A DNA stretch of 64,000 nt from Okapia johnstoni. Its lineage: Eukaryota; Chordata; Mammalia; Artiodactyla; Giraffidae. The stretch lies in the NCBI GenBank assembly GCA_024291935.2, contig CM044312.1, positions 49,420,001 through 49,484,000 on the forward strand, written 5' to 3'. Shown here piece after piece: positions 49,146 through 61,915 of the stretch (position 1 is the first letter of the stretch; every line of letters begins with the position of its first letter). The notes beneath the pieces were generated by a model. It was not told the origin of the DNA. It ran no database searches and saw nothing but the letters and a program-made list of their open reading frames with translations. The position numbers and the translations under genes were made by a program.

Positions 49146-49844
49146 AAGGTGCAAAAGAACTGAGAGAGAATTAAATATGTGTAAAGAGATCCAGAATTTG
49201 GATTTCTTCCATGAAGTCCCTGAAGCATCCATATCAAATTCTTTGAAACCAAAATCTTCTGAAGAAGTCGGTCTTGGACATTCCTGCTTTGCTCCAGGTC
49301 TTCATTTGGGTGAGTTTCCACTCTGATCCAGTGGCTGGCCCCAGCCATCATCCTCCTGGGTACCGAGGCCAGGCTCTGTAAATATAAATGCAAACCAGAA
49401 AGCCAGGCCATGCCCCACCAGCCTGGTGGAGAGACTGACAAGAAGACAAGAGGCAATGACATGTATGTGACAGGGAAGCACCAGGGCACACATGGAAAAG
49501 AAAAGAGTCCCAGACAGAGGAAATGGTTGTGTGGGTGGCTAACCTCCTTAGAGTCTATTTCCTCACAGTGATGCTGAGTTCTAGATCAAGTGAGATGAAG
49601 AACCGGAGGTCCATCCAGTCCTGAAATGTGATAGGCAGAGATTTTTTTTTCACTCTTCAAAAAGAGCCAAGAAGGCAGAGCAGAGATCTGTAAATCCGTT
49701 TCACAGATTTTGCCATGTTTATCCTTTCCTGTGTGACCTTCTTCCTCCATCCCAAATTTCAGTCTCATCCAGAGGTCCTGAGGCAAGATCCCTTCAGCTT
49801 CATCCTGCCTCCTTCCTGACCCCATCTCAGACTAACTTTGTCAA

Positions 49845-49945
49845 TTAGGACACTGGAACTCAGAGAGGGAGAGTGAGCTGCCCACAGTCACACAGTGAAT
49901 TAGAGTCTTCTGCCTCTTAGCCTGAGGCCCTTCCACTGCCAAAAA
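49845..49945 (-). mobile_element. MIR SINE fragment, antisense
   Basis: GGACACTGGAACTCAGAGAG and GCCCACAGTCACACAGTGA. Confidence 0.5.
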
Positions 49946-50284
49946 TGTGTTCTTTGGAGCCCCTGCCTTCAGCCTGGGTTCCCGGAAGATGCCATGACCT
50001 TTGACCCTGCTAAGCCTGCATCCACTCCTCCTGCACCCCTGGGGCCACCAAACTCAGGGCTGAGGGCCTGTGGGGGCTGGCTAGAGGCGTGGGAGTCAGG
50101 GTAAAGCCAGTTCTCACTGAAGCCTTTGCGTGCCTCTGCCAGGGTTTTGCACTGCCTTTCTCTGGAGAGCAGCTCTGCGGGGGGAGGCATGGCCCATCTT
50201 CTTGGGGCAAACTCTTTCAAGGATTAAGAATACAGATTTTAAGGCCCAGAGGGGCTGTCATAAAGTTCAAAGTCATACCTTCTC

Positions 50285-50395
50285 CTGACATACTGTAGAG
50301 GAGAAACTGAGGCCCAGAGTGGGCAAGAGGCCTGCCCAAGGTCCCAGGGGGACAGAGGCATGGCCAGGCCTGGAGTCAGAGTTTTGCATCATCAT
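50285..50395 (-). mobile_element. MIR SINE fragment, antisense
   Basis: GAGAAACTGAGGCCCAGAGT and CTGCCCAAGGTCCCAGGGG. Confidence 0.6.
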
Positions 50396-50734
50396 CAAGT
50401 CTGATTATATTTGCTTCTTCAGGAATTCTGGTATACTTCATCTGGGCAGCATCCTGGAGTCCATATGTCTAGATAGACTTACATACCTCCAATGATGGGG
50501 GACTCACTACCAGTTTGTGTTTTCTCTTGTTCTCTCTTCATTTCTGTTCTCCTGATCTCTGGACCGAGACCTTAGAGTTCAGGTTCTCTGCTTCTGACCC
50601 TTCCTGCCTTTCCCATGGATGCTTCTAAGGACCCTCAAATGCTTGCTGTCTGTCTGTGTTTACAGAGGGGACTTCTGTCTTCCTGTCACCCTCTCTTCAC
50701 TCTAATCAGCATACTCAGGGCCCAAGATGAGGTT

Positions 50735-50870
50735 TGCTCATCCTTGTCATTCATTTCTTCAAAAATTCTTACTGGCTATGTGTTCTTCTATGTACCAGGT
50801 TCTGTTCCAAGCACTAAGGATACACTAATGAAAACAAACATAAATATCAGACCAGAAACTTGAACCATCC
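50735..50870 (-). mobile_element. L2 LINE 3' end, antisense
   Basis: CATTCATTTCTTCAAAAATT and CAGGTTCTGTTCCAAGCACT match the reverse of the L2 terminus. Confidence 0.5.
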
Positions 50871-51655
50871 CTGACACAGACCCTCTGTCCTCACCACGCA
50901 GCCTCTTGCAGCTCTGAGACCGACGGCTGGAAGGGCAGACTACCATAAAGAGACAGATACACAGAACACAAGTATTCAGAACAAAGGTGGGATGAGGCAC
51001 GTGGAAATGCTATAAACCGCCGGCCCCATGGTCAGTACAGTTCCTCTGCCAGGAAATTACAAGGCTGTCCTTTGGCCTTCTTTTGGACTTGGAGGCTGAG
51101 CAGCCCTTGGGAGCCTCTGGAACATCTGGTAGCCATCTTCTTCCACCGAGGGAGAAGGGCCAGGGCTTGAGTGGGCTGAGGGTGGGGCGGGGGAGGCCTC
51201 TTCCTTCTCCCAGATCCCTAACATCACTTCCAGACCCAGGGCGGCATGGTACCTCCCCAGCCTCTCTGCAGGACCCTTCTGGTCCTACCTGCCTCCTCTG
51301 GCTTCTCAGAGTGGGCTGTGTCCACCCGGAGCACAACCTCTGCCAGGTCCCATGGGGATGTCAGCTCCCCTGGAGCAAGGCCAGGCTGGGGGGCAGGGGC
51401 ACAAACCAAGCTCCCATGAGAGCTCACTCTCTGGGGATGTCGGGACCGGGCTGAGAGGTGGAAAGGTGAACATGGGCTGTAATGGGGTGGAGGCCTCCCA
51501 TAGGATGGTTCAGACTGGGAGCAGTTGCGATAGCTGGGAACAGTGGAAGAGATGGGTGGGGATAGCAGAGTGGGCGACTCACACCCCAGATTGAGGGATC
51601 AAAGCTTTCCCTCCCCTCACAACTGCTGCTGGGGTTAAAATGTGAGAGTGGGAGA

Positions 51656-52042
51656 TGTTATGGGACTAACTAGGGGCCTGCCAATCCCTGTGTTGAAGTC
51701 CTACCCCTCAGTACCTTGGAATGTGTCTGTATCTGAAGACAGGGCTTTTAAAGAGGGGATTCAATTAAGACAGGGTTTTATTGTTGGTACCTAATCCGAT
51801 GTGCCTGGTTCCCCTAAAAGAAGAGGAGGTTAGGACACAGAAACACACAGAGAGAAGGCCATGTGAAGACACAGGGAGGGGATGCTCGTCTGCAAATCAA
51901 GCAGAGAGGCCTCAGGAGAAACCAACCCTGCCGACTCCTGGGTCTTGGACTTCCAGCCTCCAGCAATGTGGGGAAATAAATTTCTGTCCTTTAAGCCCTC
52001 AGCCTGTGTTATTTGCTACAGCAACCCCAGCAAACTAACATA
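51656..52042 (+). mobile_element. Solo LTR of an old ERVL-MaLR (MLT1/MST-like) element
   Basis: Starts TGTTATGGGACTAACTA, contains CTAAAAGAAGAGGAGGTTAG, CCATGTGAAGACACAGGGAG and the AATAAATTTCTGTCCTTTAA polyadenylation block, and ends AACTAACATA. This is the standard MaLR LTR order. No internal region or coding capacity is attached. Confidence 0.85.
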
Positions 52043-52181
52043 GGTGCAAATCTATTTTATTATGGCAACGCCTTAAGCATGGTCACTTTCAGCTCCCGTG
52101 GAGAACCCCATGGCCAGATGCTCTGCCAGAAAATAGGTAAATATACCTTTAGGATTATACTCCTGGATTATTATTTCCCGT

Positions 52182-52310
52182 GGGTTCAGTTCAGTTCAGT
52201 TCAGTCGCTCAGTCCTGTCCGACTCTTTGCGACCCCATGAATTGCAGCACGCCAGGCCTCCCTGTCCATCACCAACTCCTGGAGTTTACCCAAACCCATG
52301 TCCACGGGTA
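52182..52310 (-). mobile_element. BovB LINE 3' end, short antisense copy
   Basis: Begins with tandem TTCAG units, the terminal simple repeat of BovB, then GTCGCTCAGTCCTGTCC and CTCCCTGTCCATCACCAACT. Only about the last 130 bases of the element are present. Confidence 0.88.
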
Positions 52311-52639
52311 AAGATTGGAGCAGCTGGAGGAGTCGATATTCTCCAAGGAGACCAGACGGGATATTAGTTCTCAGCAGTGAGTTGTATCTGCCTTTAGGAA
52401 TGTAGGTGAAAATGAGACACAACATCACCAGTACAGAGACCAACCAGAAAGGTACCACTGTCTTCCTCTTGGAAGGGATAGAGGTGTTTTCTTCCCACCT
52501 GGAATCAATAGAAAGCCTATAAAAAGAAGAACTTATGAACATTTAGCAAGTGCCTGAGACAGCACAATGTGTGGGGTGCTGAAACTTCATAATCTGGATG
52601 GCAAGGTGTGTGTCCACAAAACAACTACAACAGCTAATC

Positions 52640-52825
52640 GTTTTCTATTCAGACATTAATGACAGACCATGTTCTAAGCATGTTACACAAGTCATCTTCA
52701 TTAATCCTCACAAAGCCCTATGAGACAGGCATTATTTGTGCCCCTGTTTCATGTATGAGAAAACCAAGGCACAAAGAGATTACACGATTTGGCAAAGATC
52801 ACAAAGCTTGTAAGAAGGAAGAGTA
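52640..52825 (-). mobile_element. MIR SINE, antisense
   Basis: CTTCATTAATCCTCACAAAG, CCTATGAGACAGGCATTATT and AGAAAACCAAGGCACAAAG. Confidence 0.75.
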
Positions 52826-54371
52826 ATAACATTACACTTGAAGAAAGGAGAGGTGAAGGCACAGGGTAGCAGACACATGGGCTGCCCTCCAAAGTTTAGT
52901 CCCCCAGTTTGGCGTGACTTCAGAACATTTTGGAACCCTTCAGTGAAGAACTGCATAACTCACCACTGGGGTCCAAGGAGTATTCAATCTGAAGATAAAC
53001 CCTAAGGGACTATTGTTGAGATAACTCAAAATGTCAAAGTGGAGACTTATAAACAATGGCACATGGATCTTACATATTTTGGGACAATTTCTAAAATGCA
53101 TGCCTCTATTAATCACTCTGGATATATGACCAAAGGCTCTTCTTTGAGCAGAAGTTCATTGACTGGAACTCCAGTTTATCTATTTTTTTTTATAAGCCAC
53201 ACCCATGATGCCTCATCTTTGGTTTCCTGTTCTGGTTCTTTAATATGCAGAGCAGTGAGGGTGTGGGCTGGTTCACACTCATTGTGTACAGGGTGGGCAG
53301 GACGGCCCTTCCGTGCCCACATGAAGTTCGTTATGGCCACATAACTTCCCTGGGTCAGTAGAAGGTAAGTGGAAGTGCTGGGAGTCACTTCTGGGTAGAA
53401 GCTGGCAAAGCCGGCACATGCTTCCCCCACATGTTCTTTTCCTTCTGCCTTAGTTTCTGGCAAAGGTCCAGATACGGGCTGCACCATCAGTCTGAGGCCT
53501 GAAGCAGAGCCCCTGCTTACCAGGAGGAGCCTGCAGCAGGACCAAGGAGAAAACTCTGTGTGGGTTGAACTGCTGAGGTTTGGGGAGTGATTTGTTATTG
53601 CAGTCTAGCCTACTACCTCCTCCCAACTGGTATACTCATCAAGTACTACGAGTCCAGTCTTAGTCTGGGCGTTTTGATGTATTTCTCTATATTTCTCTGG
53701 TATTTCTATATGGTCTCCTCAGGCCTCATTTCACACTTCTTTCTAGCTCTTTGTTTTTACTGTGGGATATCCAGAGGACCCAGCCCATATTTATGATGTT
53801 GCTTCCGTAGTAAACGTGTGCAAGGCCTCCAAGGAGAGGCCCACTGGGCAAGCACACTGAGTGTGGTCACCTGGGACATGCTGGGGGCAGGAACCATGCC
53901 CACCCCCCTCCTGCATTTCCCTCCTGCTGAGACAGACAACTCTCTGGCAACCGTGGGCATTTTTCCACATTCCTACTGGGTACTCCGCAAATTCGAGGCC
54001 CTGACGTCTCTTCACCTGGGCCACTCCTCAGAGTCACGTTTGCCACAAGCAATCTTGAGAGAAGAGGTAACATCTCCCACCAGGCAAAGAGCAGTCTTTC
54101 TCCCACTTTCTATAAAAGTGGAAAATCTCCCGAGGCCAGTGTTCCTCTCCTGTTACTCTAGCCACTGAGTACCCCACCCATCCTGGGCCCCTTGCAATAC
54201 CTGTGTGGGACTTGAGTGGCAGCAGAGAACCAGAGCCAACCATCAGAGTACTCTGGGGACTGCTTTTGCCTGAGTAATGAAGTCCTTTGTCTCAGACCTA
54301 GGAGTCTGGGCTCTTCGGCTGGCATCTGTGTAACTAGCAGGCTAACTTGTGAGCTTATAAACAGGGTAACG
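52826..54371. other. Intergenic sequence, nothing recognised
   Basis: Unique-looking DNA of mixed composition between a MIR and a SINE. No exon, RNA gene or repeat could be supported. Confidence 0.45.
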
Positions 54372-54588
54372 GGGTTTCCCAAGTGGCTCCGTGGTAAAGA
54401 ACCTGCCTGCCAATGCAGGTGACCCAGGTTCGATCTCTGGGTCAGGAAGATCCCCTGGAAGGGGAAATGGCAACCCACTCTAGTATTCTTGCCTGGAAAC
54501 CCCCTGGACAGAGGAGCCTGGTGGGCTATAGTCCATGGGGTCGCGAAAGACTCAGACATGACTAAGTGACTAAACAGCAACTACAAAC
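54372..54588 (+). mobile_element. Bov-tA SINE with target-site duplication
   Basis: GGTTTCCCAAGTGGCTCCG to AACAGCAACTACA. ACAGGGTAA occurs at both ends (just before 54370 and just after 54588), a likely target-site duplication. Confidence 0.92.
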
Positions 54589-55231
54589 AGGGTAATGCAT
54601 CAGTCTCTGCACTGTTCTTGACACCTCACCCCAGTTCTGCCCAAGACCGGGCAGTCTGTGGACTGACGGGCAGTCAGCAAGTGTCCTTTTCACTCACGAA
54701 CCTGGGGACTGGGGAGTCTCTGGACAGTTCATTCTATACCAGTTTCCTAGGGGCTGTATTACTGATGTTTCCTGGAGCCTCAGTTTTCCCCTCTGCAAGA
54801 GGCACAGCAACCAGGACCCAGTTCACACTCAGGGCTGTTGGATTTGGGTTTGGAGGAAGATGATTGGTCTTCTCTGGCAATTGCCAGCTGATTTCTGTCT
54901 TCCTTTGAGGTGATGCCAGCACACTTGGACTCCAACCAGAGAACTTAGGAAAGAGGAAGGAAGAACTCACTGTGAGTGAGAAAGGGGGAACGCAGCCAGC
55001 GGAGACGCACTTGGCCGCAGAGTCTTTCTTTCTGGAGGTCTGCGCAAGCAGGACAGGGGATCAGTGTTGTCATGAGGCTGGGCTGTTGTGTGTCTCTCCT
55101 GGGGTTCTGTCTGGAGAAAGAGATGTGACGTCCACCTTCAGGGAGCTGACAGGAAGGAGCTGCTGTAGTTTCTAGCCAAGGATTTGAGGTGGCTTTGTCA
55201 GGGAGGCTGTGGCAGCCTGGGGAAGGTAGTA

Positions 55232-55400
55232 CATGTGTGCTCAGTTGCTCAGTTGAGTTCGACTATTTGCGACCCCATGGTCTGCAGCCCACCACACTCC
55301 TATGTCCATGGGATTTTCCAGGCAAGAATACTTGAGTGGGTTGTCATTCTCTCTTCCAGGGGAACTTCGGTACCCAGGGATTGAAACTGTCTCCTGCAGG
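55232..55400 (-). mobile_element. Bov-tA SINE, truncated
   Basis: Reverse complement, ATGTGTGCTCAGTTGCTC to about GAAACTGTCTCCTGCAG. Most of the tRNA-derived head is lost. Confidence 0.87.
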
Positions 55401-56039
55401 AAGGTAGAAAGTAGCCAGAAACAAGGGGATGGATGTGTGAGGTCACTCTCCAGGAAGTGCTGGAATTTGCCCCCAAATCAACTCTTGCCAAAACTAGGTT
55501 GTGTTCATGCTCTTCCCATTTAACAAATCCAGAGAAACCAACTTAGTGTGAAATTGGAAAAAAAAAAAAACCCAAAGGGACAATTACTTGACTAGCGTCT
55601 TTGCTGCGTCTTCAACAGCTGTCACCAGGGGACACCTGTGTGCCTGCGTCTCTTTCTTCCGCTTCAGGAAGGAGGCGGCTTAGGGAAGATTGCAGGTGGG
55701 GCTGGAAGGGGAGAAGAGAAGCAATAAGGGGACAGGGGCTAAAGTAGCTGTCTTGGGAGGGGCTGCTGCCGGAGAGAGGAGGCATGAAGTAGGGGACGCG
55801 ACGTGGCTTCCTTCTCAGCAGGGGGTGTGGTGTCTGACTGGCTCTGGGGGCCTCCGTGTGCCCTTGTCTGCTGCAGCCAGCCCAGGGCTTTCTCTTCACA
55901 GAGGATTCTGGCAAAGGTTGTCCCTCCTAGTCTTGGGTCCCAGGATTGGGGGGGACGTCTGGCCGGTCTCAGGAACACAGCCTCTCCGCCCTCCACGTAG
56001 GAAGGGCCTGTCGCCAGGAGAAGGATAACCCTCCTGTGT

Positions 56040-56260
56040 CCGAGTCCTCATTTCACTTGCAGCTGGGCGCTAATCCAATTGCTGGCTCTAACCTAATTCT
56101 CCATTGATGCCCGAGTCCTTTGCCTGCCGATATTAAAACTCTTTTCATTTAATTGTGTAGAAGATAGATCCTCCTCAGCCGTCAGGTGGTAAATATAGAA
56201 GGGCTGATGTGTAGCTCTAATTTCTTCCCTGACAGGGCTCCTGTGGCTCTGAGTAATTGG
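56040..56260. promoter_or_regulatory. Candidate distal regulatory element with clustered TAAT cores
   Basis: Five TAAT homeodomain cores (56071, 56094, 56150, 56218, 56254) plus GATA-like AGATAGATC and E-box CAGGTG-type words lie within about 200 bases of non-repeat DNA. Function is inferred only from composition. Confidence 0.35.
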
Positions 56261-56861
56261 GGACTAAGACGCTCTGGAAGGAGGGCCAGGAAGGAGGGAA
56301 AAGGAGGTGGGTGGAGCACGGGGACATTACTGTGGCCCAAAGGTTATGGCTCAGAGGGAGCTGGGCCTGGTCAGTGTGTTCCCGGCCTGGTTGGTGAGTC
56401 CATTTCATAGGGACAGTCACCTCCCTCCTGAATCTTTCACATGACTGATGTCCTGATATGTTGCGGGAGAATCAAATGTTTCTGAATTGAGGATGACCAA
56501 GGGGCTGTCCTACCGGCAAGAGTAGGAGGGGTCATGAGACCCCCAGAGTCAGAGGCAGGGAGCAGTGGTCATGATAAGCCCCTTTGATCTCATCACAGAG
56601 AAGACTGTTTGAGTCTCGGCACACAGTCACCTGCAGAGTCAGGGCTTTTAATGGACCAAGACCCTCTAAGACAACTGATTGCAGCCCTCTTGTCCGGTGA
56701 CCACAAGCAGGGCAATGAAGAGGTGGTGACAGAGGGCACGCCTCTTGGTTTCCAGTTCAGCCTAAAACAAGGTGGTCATCCTGTTTCCCAGTGGAGGGAG
56801 GGACGGAGCATCAGAGTGAGACCCTGGTGGCCGTTCATTAGGAGGCTCATCCACCCAACAG

Positions 56862-57137
56862 CTGCTGCTGCTGCTGCGTCGCTTCAGTTGTGTCCGACTC
56901 TGTGCGACCCCATAGACGGCAGCCCACCAGGCTCTGCCGTCCCTGGGATTCTCCAGGCAGGAGCACTGAAGTGGGTTGCCATTTCCTTCTCCAATGCATG
57001 AAAGTGAAAAGTGAAAGTGAAGTCGCTCAGTCGTGTCCAACTCTTCGAGACCTCATGGACTGCAGCCTACCAGGCTCCTCCGTCCATGGGGTTTTCCAGG
57101 CAAGAGTATTGGAGTGGGTTGCCATTGCCTTCTCCGC
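56862..57137 (-). mobile_element. Bov-A2 dimeric SINE
   Basis: Two inverted BovA units, each ending near GGGTTGCCATTTCCTTCTCC or its variant, with the linker AATGCATGAAAGTGAAAAG. It starts at a GCTGCTGCT repeat, the usual tail. Confidence 0.92.
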
Positions 57138-59139
57138 CACCCAGCAGAGGCCTCCTGAAGTTGCTCCTGCCACGCTGCTTATCCCCACCCTCTTAAAACA
57201 CACTTATGCAGGGAAAGGTGGTGCAGACATAAAGACCACATGGCCCAGGCAGCGGGTCATGGGCAGAGCATGTTGCTGGGCTCACACCCGGCCTCAAGGA
57301 AGCAGGAAGCATCCTCGCAAGACCCACTAGGATCTTGATCACCAGACATGGACTTCTCTGGTGGCCCACCCCAACTGTGGCTTCTCAGGAGCTCACAGCT
57401 TCTGGGGCTACCTCGGGCTCTGGAGGACCTGGCACACACTCCAGCTGTCTTCTCAGGGGAGGCTGCTGCTGCCTCTAGGCCACCTGCTCAGCTCTCAGCT
57501 CCTCAGAGTTTCTTGTGCTTGACCACTGGAGGACCTGAGCTTCCTGGACTGGCTGTGCTTCCTATACGAGAGGCTTTACTACACCTTAGCTTCCTGAAAA
57601 CCCCTGCCCCTCCCCCTTGCCATGGGCTGGGAGGCACCTCAGATGGTCCTTTCCTCTCCTCTTTCACTTCCTGCCTCAAGACAAGACACATATCCAGCAT
57701 TTCCTGAGAGCCGTTCTCTCCTGGACACTGGAGGATTCTTAGGGCTCCATCCCCTCCTGGCCCGGCCACCCCAGGCCTCTCTGACTCCACCTGTCCACTT
57801 CCAAGACCAGCTTCTCCCTTCCCACCTCCAGCCTGGGCTCAGTCTTTACCTCTCCTTCACCTGCTGAGCTAGGAGATCCTGGGGCACGGAGAGGGCACTC
57901 CTGGGGCTTGGAGTAGCTGAATCCTCTGACCAGGAGATCCTGGAGAAGGTGGCCAGAACAGTTTGCAAGACTGTGGCCCAGCTATCACCACTGTTCTTTC
58001 CTTCAGAATCTGAGGTCAAGCCTGTGACTTGGGGTCACTCTCCCCCCTATTATTTTTGGAGGAAACACTGCTAGGACAGATGACTGCTGGGAACATGGGC
58101 CCAGATGGTCTAGTCACAGGATCCCTGATTGCCGGGGCCATAACAGAAAGCGTTGCTGAGCAGAGCAACCTCTGTTCAAATGAGGAAATTGAGGATCAAA
58201 TACAGCACACAGGAGGGTGTGTTTGCCCAGGCTCATGCTGTGTCTCCACTTGGAGACCCTGGCTTCCTAACTCCAGTCTACACTCCAGGCATTTCTGCCA
58301 GTACAGTCAGAATGATGGGGATTTTTCCAAGTATCGGGGTAAGGATGACGGAGTGCCAATTCCAGTTCCATCCTCTGCTGGCTGTGTGACCTCCAGAAAG
58401 TTACCTGGCCTCTCTGGGTATCAATTTCTTCATCAGTCAATTGGGGGTGCCAATGGTATCTACCTCATATGAGGCTTGAGATTGCACTGAGATCATTCTC
58501 CCAAAGCCCCAGCACAGCATTTGGCACGTAGTCAGTGATAATTAGCTATCATGCAACATTCAGCTCCTCTGGATCACAAACATCCCTAAAACCAATGTGA
58601 ACCAGAATGAACATTAACTATTCAAGAAACAAGCAGGCATTTAATTTACTCCCTCAGCAAATCGAAAGGTTCTGTGTCAGGACACCCTTTGGATGGTTTT
58701 CCAGAAAAAGAAGGTGACACGGATGTCATTCTTCCCTCTGTAGAGGTTTCCCAGCCCAGAACAGGGGCAACAAAAACATTCCACTCACCTTGAAGCTGCT
58801 CACAGGAAGCAGAGGGAGCCACCCAAGTCAGGATGCTGCCGGTTCTCTTCTAGAAGGTCCAGAAGCCCAGGACTGCCCTGACCTACAGCCCACCCTCAGC
58901 TGAGCAGTGTATCTAGTGCTGTGAGAAGCCCCACTCCCCATCCAAGGATCTTCAGAGCAATGATTATGCACCCCCATGGTTCAGCCCTTCAGAGCAATGA
59001 TTACGATCTCCCCACAGTTCAGTCCCTGCCAAGGCATTAAGTAAAAATACTATTACTCACCAGGATCAGAAGAACTAGGGTGAGGACAGTGGGGCACTCC
59101 TAAGATGTAAAATTTAAGAGGCACCCTCAAACTCAGTGG
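57138..59139. other. Intergenic sequence, GC-moderate, no gene recognised
   Basis: Unique DNA plus the MIR pair at 58180-58555. The direct repeat TTCAGAGCAATGATTA occurs at 58950 and 58989, a minor local duplication. Confidence 0.45.
58180..58555. mobile_element. Two MIR SINE pieces in opposite orientation
   Basis: 58180-58280 is antisense (ATGAGGAAATTGAGGATCAA). 58330-58555 is sense (TGGCTGTGTGACCTCCAGAA, AGCATTTGGCACGTAGTC). They are close but separate insertions. Confidence 0.6.
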
Positions 59140-59349
59140 GGCTTCCCAGGTGACCCTAGTGGTTAAGAACCCACCTGCCAATGCAGGAGACATAAGAGAC
59201 GCGGATTCTATCCTTGAGCCAGGAAGATCCCCTGGAGGAAGGCATGGCAACCTACTCCAGTATCTTTGCTTGGAGAATCCCATGGGCAGAGGAGCCTGGC
59301 ATGGAGTCACAAAGAGTCAGGCACAAGTGAAGCGACTTAGCACACATGC
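59140..59349 (+). mobile_element. Bov-tA SINE
   Basis: GGGGCTTCCCAGGTGACCC through the body to AGCGACTTAGCACACATGCA. Confidence 0.9.
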
Positions 59350-60829
59350 ATTCCCCAAACTCAGTAGCCAAGATAAATAATATTTCAAGATATTAAAATT
59401 AATTTAAAAATCCATGATGAACAAAACATCACCCATGCTTTTAAATGAAGATGGACTCCGTCCCTGCTGAACCGGCGAGTAAGTGCCTCCCTTGCCTCAC
59501 TCTAGTTCCAGCCCTGAAGCTCAGGTCCCTTCTCAGACAGTAGAGTCAGACTCCCTGGGAAGGGTGTTCCTGACAGAGGTACCATCTGCAGAAAGCTCTG
59601 CAGGTAGTTCTGCTGTGCAGAGAGTTGAGTTCCCTTGCTCTGAAAGAAGTAACTAATGCAGGTATGTCTGAGGTTTGCAGAGGAGAAAGAGGGAATGCAA
59701 TGTGATCCCCTAACTGCAGCTGTTTAAAGAGTTCTGTGTAGATAGACAGATAGATAGCGCCCTGCCCACAAGGGCACTGAAATTCTGCTTTTCCAACTTT
59801 ATTCCTTTGGGGCTTTCTCTGTGGGTTTTCTTTCAGAACTCAGAAACTCCTAGAATAATTAAGCAATGCAATAATTTAACTTGTCGAGTCTTTGCAGACC
59901 CTCTGCTCCACAGTTTCCACTTCAGATAACTGGGGTCCTTTTCTCTACTTATTTAAATCCTCTGCAGATTTCCAGCCCCAGTTTATTTTTATTAAGATTC
60001 CGTCTGTGGAATCTCTCCCTCTATTCATTCCATATGTACACATTTGAGGACCTACAATGTGCCAGTCTGGATTATGGACAAGGACTAAATTTTAAAAATT
60101 GTGCTTGGGGAACTCAAAATAATGCCAGCATATAACAAAAGTTAAATTATACTAGAAGGTTTAGAATGAAAAGCAGCAATCTTTGGTCCGAACTTCTCCA
60201 AGTTCAGTGTCATTGCTAGACGCTATCACCCTTAATTCTTGTAGGTGTTTTGTCTAGTATTTAGTTCCATTTTTCTAAATATATGCATACACATTTTTTT
60301 TTTTTATTTACCAGGTTTGGGCATTCACTTTTGAACTCCTGCCATAGTAAAAAAAAAAAAAAATAAGACAAATCTCCCATCTCCTTCCTGTTTCCTTTCC
60401 CTCCATCCTTCCAACATGGTTATTTTCCAGTTTTTTTAATGAACAATAAAGAAAGCATTGCTGAGTTCAGTTGTACAGTATAATTGCATTTTTTTAATAC
60501 AACCTAGAGCTAATAACAACCTTTTTTATTTATCTGATGTGAGGTATCTATTGTTAACTTTTTCAGTGTCTCTGCCTCTTACCTATCAATAGCAGTTCCA
60601 CTCAATCAAACACATTGGTTTTATTTTTCCCTCTGTTTTCTTGTTTTAAGCTGGACTTGTTGCTTGCTAAGCCTGGGACTCAAATATCTTCTTAGGACAC
60701 TTGGTCTTCATCTTCACGCCAAGACATACTTCACTGCATGTCTCAGTTCACATCCTCATTTCTGGAATCTCTTTCTTTTTCTTCCAAGACAGCATTTGTT
60801 CTCTTGTTTTGGTGGCATCTATTCTCCAA
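59350..60829. other. AT-rich intergenic sequence
   Basis: Contains a GATA run near 59740, poly-T near 60294-60304 and poly-A near 60349-60363, probably LINE-derived but too diverged to assign. Confidence 0.4.
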
Positions 60830-61480
60830 TAGCTTCCTGAGAAAGGGACCTGGGAGGTAAAATTCTCCATCCTTTTATATCTGAAAATGTCTTTATTCTA
60901 TCCTCACATTTTGTTGATAGTTTCCCAGAGCATGAAGTTCTAATTGGAAATACTTTCCTTTGTAAAGCATTGCCCATTGACTTCTAAACTCCAGAAGTGC
61001 TGGTAACCCAATGCCATCCCTGGTCTCCTGTGACCCACTCTGTCCCTTGGAAGCTCCTAAGATCTCTTCATAACCATCCTGATTCTTGCTTGTGACTCTT
61101 TTCACATCCATTATGCTGGGACCCAGGTGGACTCTTTTGATCTGGAAATTCTTGTCCCTAAACCCTGGTGAGGTTTTGTGTGTAATTTCTTTGGTAATTT
61201 CTTCTTTTCCATTTTCTCTGTCCTTGCTTTCTTGAATTACCTTTAGCCAAATGTTGGACTTCCTAAAATGAAGCTCTAATTCTATTGTAACATTTTACCC
61301 CTATATTCTTAAAGAGATTTTTTTTTTCCTGAATGGATTCCTTGTATTTCATTTTCTACCCATATATTGATTTTTAAATTTATCACTCTTTTTATTTTAA
61401 TTTCTGAGAACTCATTTTTTTCCAAACTCCCTTGTGTCTGGATGTGATATTTTTCTTCTCATTAAGAATGTTATAACTAG
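60830..61480 (-). mobile_element. Old L1/HAL1-type LINE fragment, antisense, copy 1
   Basis: TCTGAAAATGTCTTTATTCT, ATAGTTTCCCAGAGCATGAA and the later AT-rich text match a widespread old LINE read in reverse. The same order of phrases recurs at 62540-63300. Confidence 0.55.
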
Positions 61481-61514
61481 CATTGTTAAAGTTTTCTTCT
61501 GTTCTCTGCATAGT

Positions 61515-61595
61515 CTCTATTTTTCTTTCTTTCTTCCTTCCTTTCTTCCTTTCCCTCTTTCTTCTTTCCATCCTTCTTGTTTCTTTCTTTGCAGT
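61515..61595. repeat. Pyrimidine (TTTC/TTCC) repeat
   Basis: CTTTCTTTCTTCCTTCC-type units, all pyrimidine on this strand for most of 80 bases. Confidence 0.85.
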
Positions 61596-61695
61596 TTGGA
61601 TCTTGTACTTTGTTTGGACCTTAGTCTTTAATGTCAGATGTCTGGGCTTTAATGTCAAATGTCTAGTGATCCTTGGGTACCAATTCTTACTAAGT

Positions 61696-61915
61696 GCATG
61701 CTCAGTTGCTCAGTTGTGTCTGAATCTTTGTAACCCACAGACTGTAGCCCACCAGGCTCCTCTGTCCATGGGATTCTCCATGCAAGAATACTAGAGTAGG
61801 TTGCCATACCCTCCTCCAGGGGATCTTCCCAACCCAGGGATCAAACCCACATCTCTTGTGGCTCTTGCATTGGCAGATGGGTTCTTTTCCACTGAGCCAC
61901 CTGGGAGGAGCTCCC
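61696..61915 (-). mobile_element. Bov-tA SINE
   Basis: Reverse complement, GTGCATGCTCAGTTGCTC to GAGCCACCTGGGAGGAGC, inside the AT-rich LINE block. Confidence 0.9.

Larger units (their letters stand above)
49146..51655. other. Intergenic sequence with old repeat pieces
   Basis: Unique sequence with MIR and L2 fragments. No exon recognised. Confidence 0.45.
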
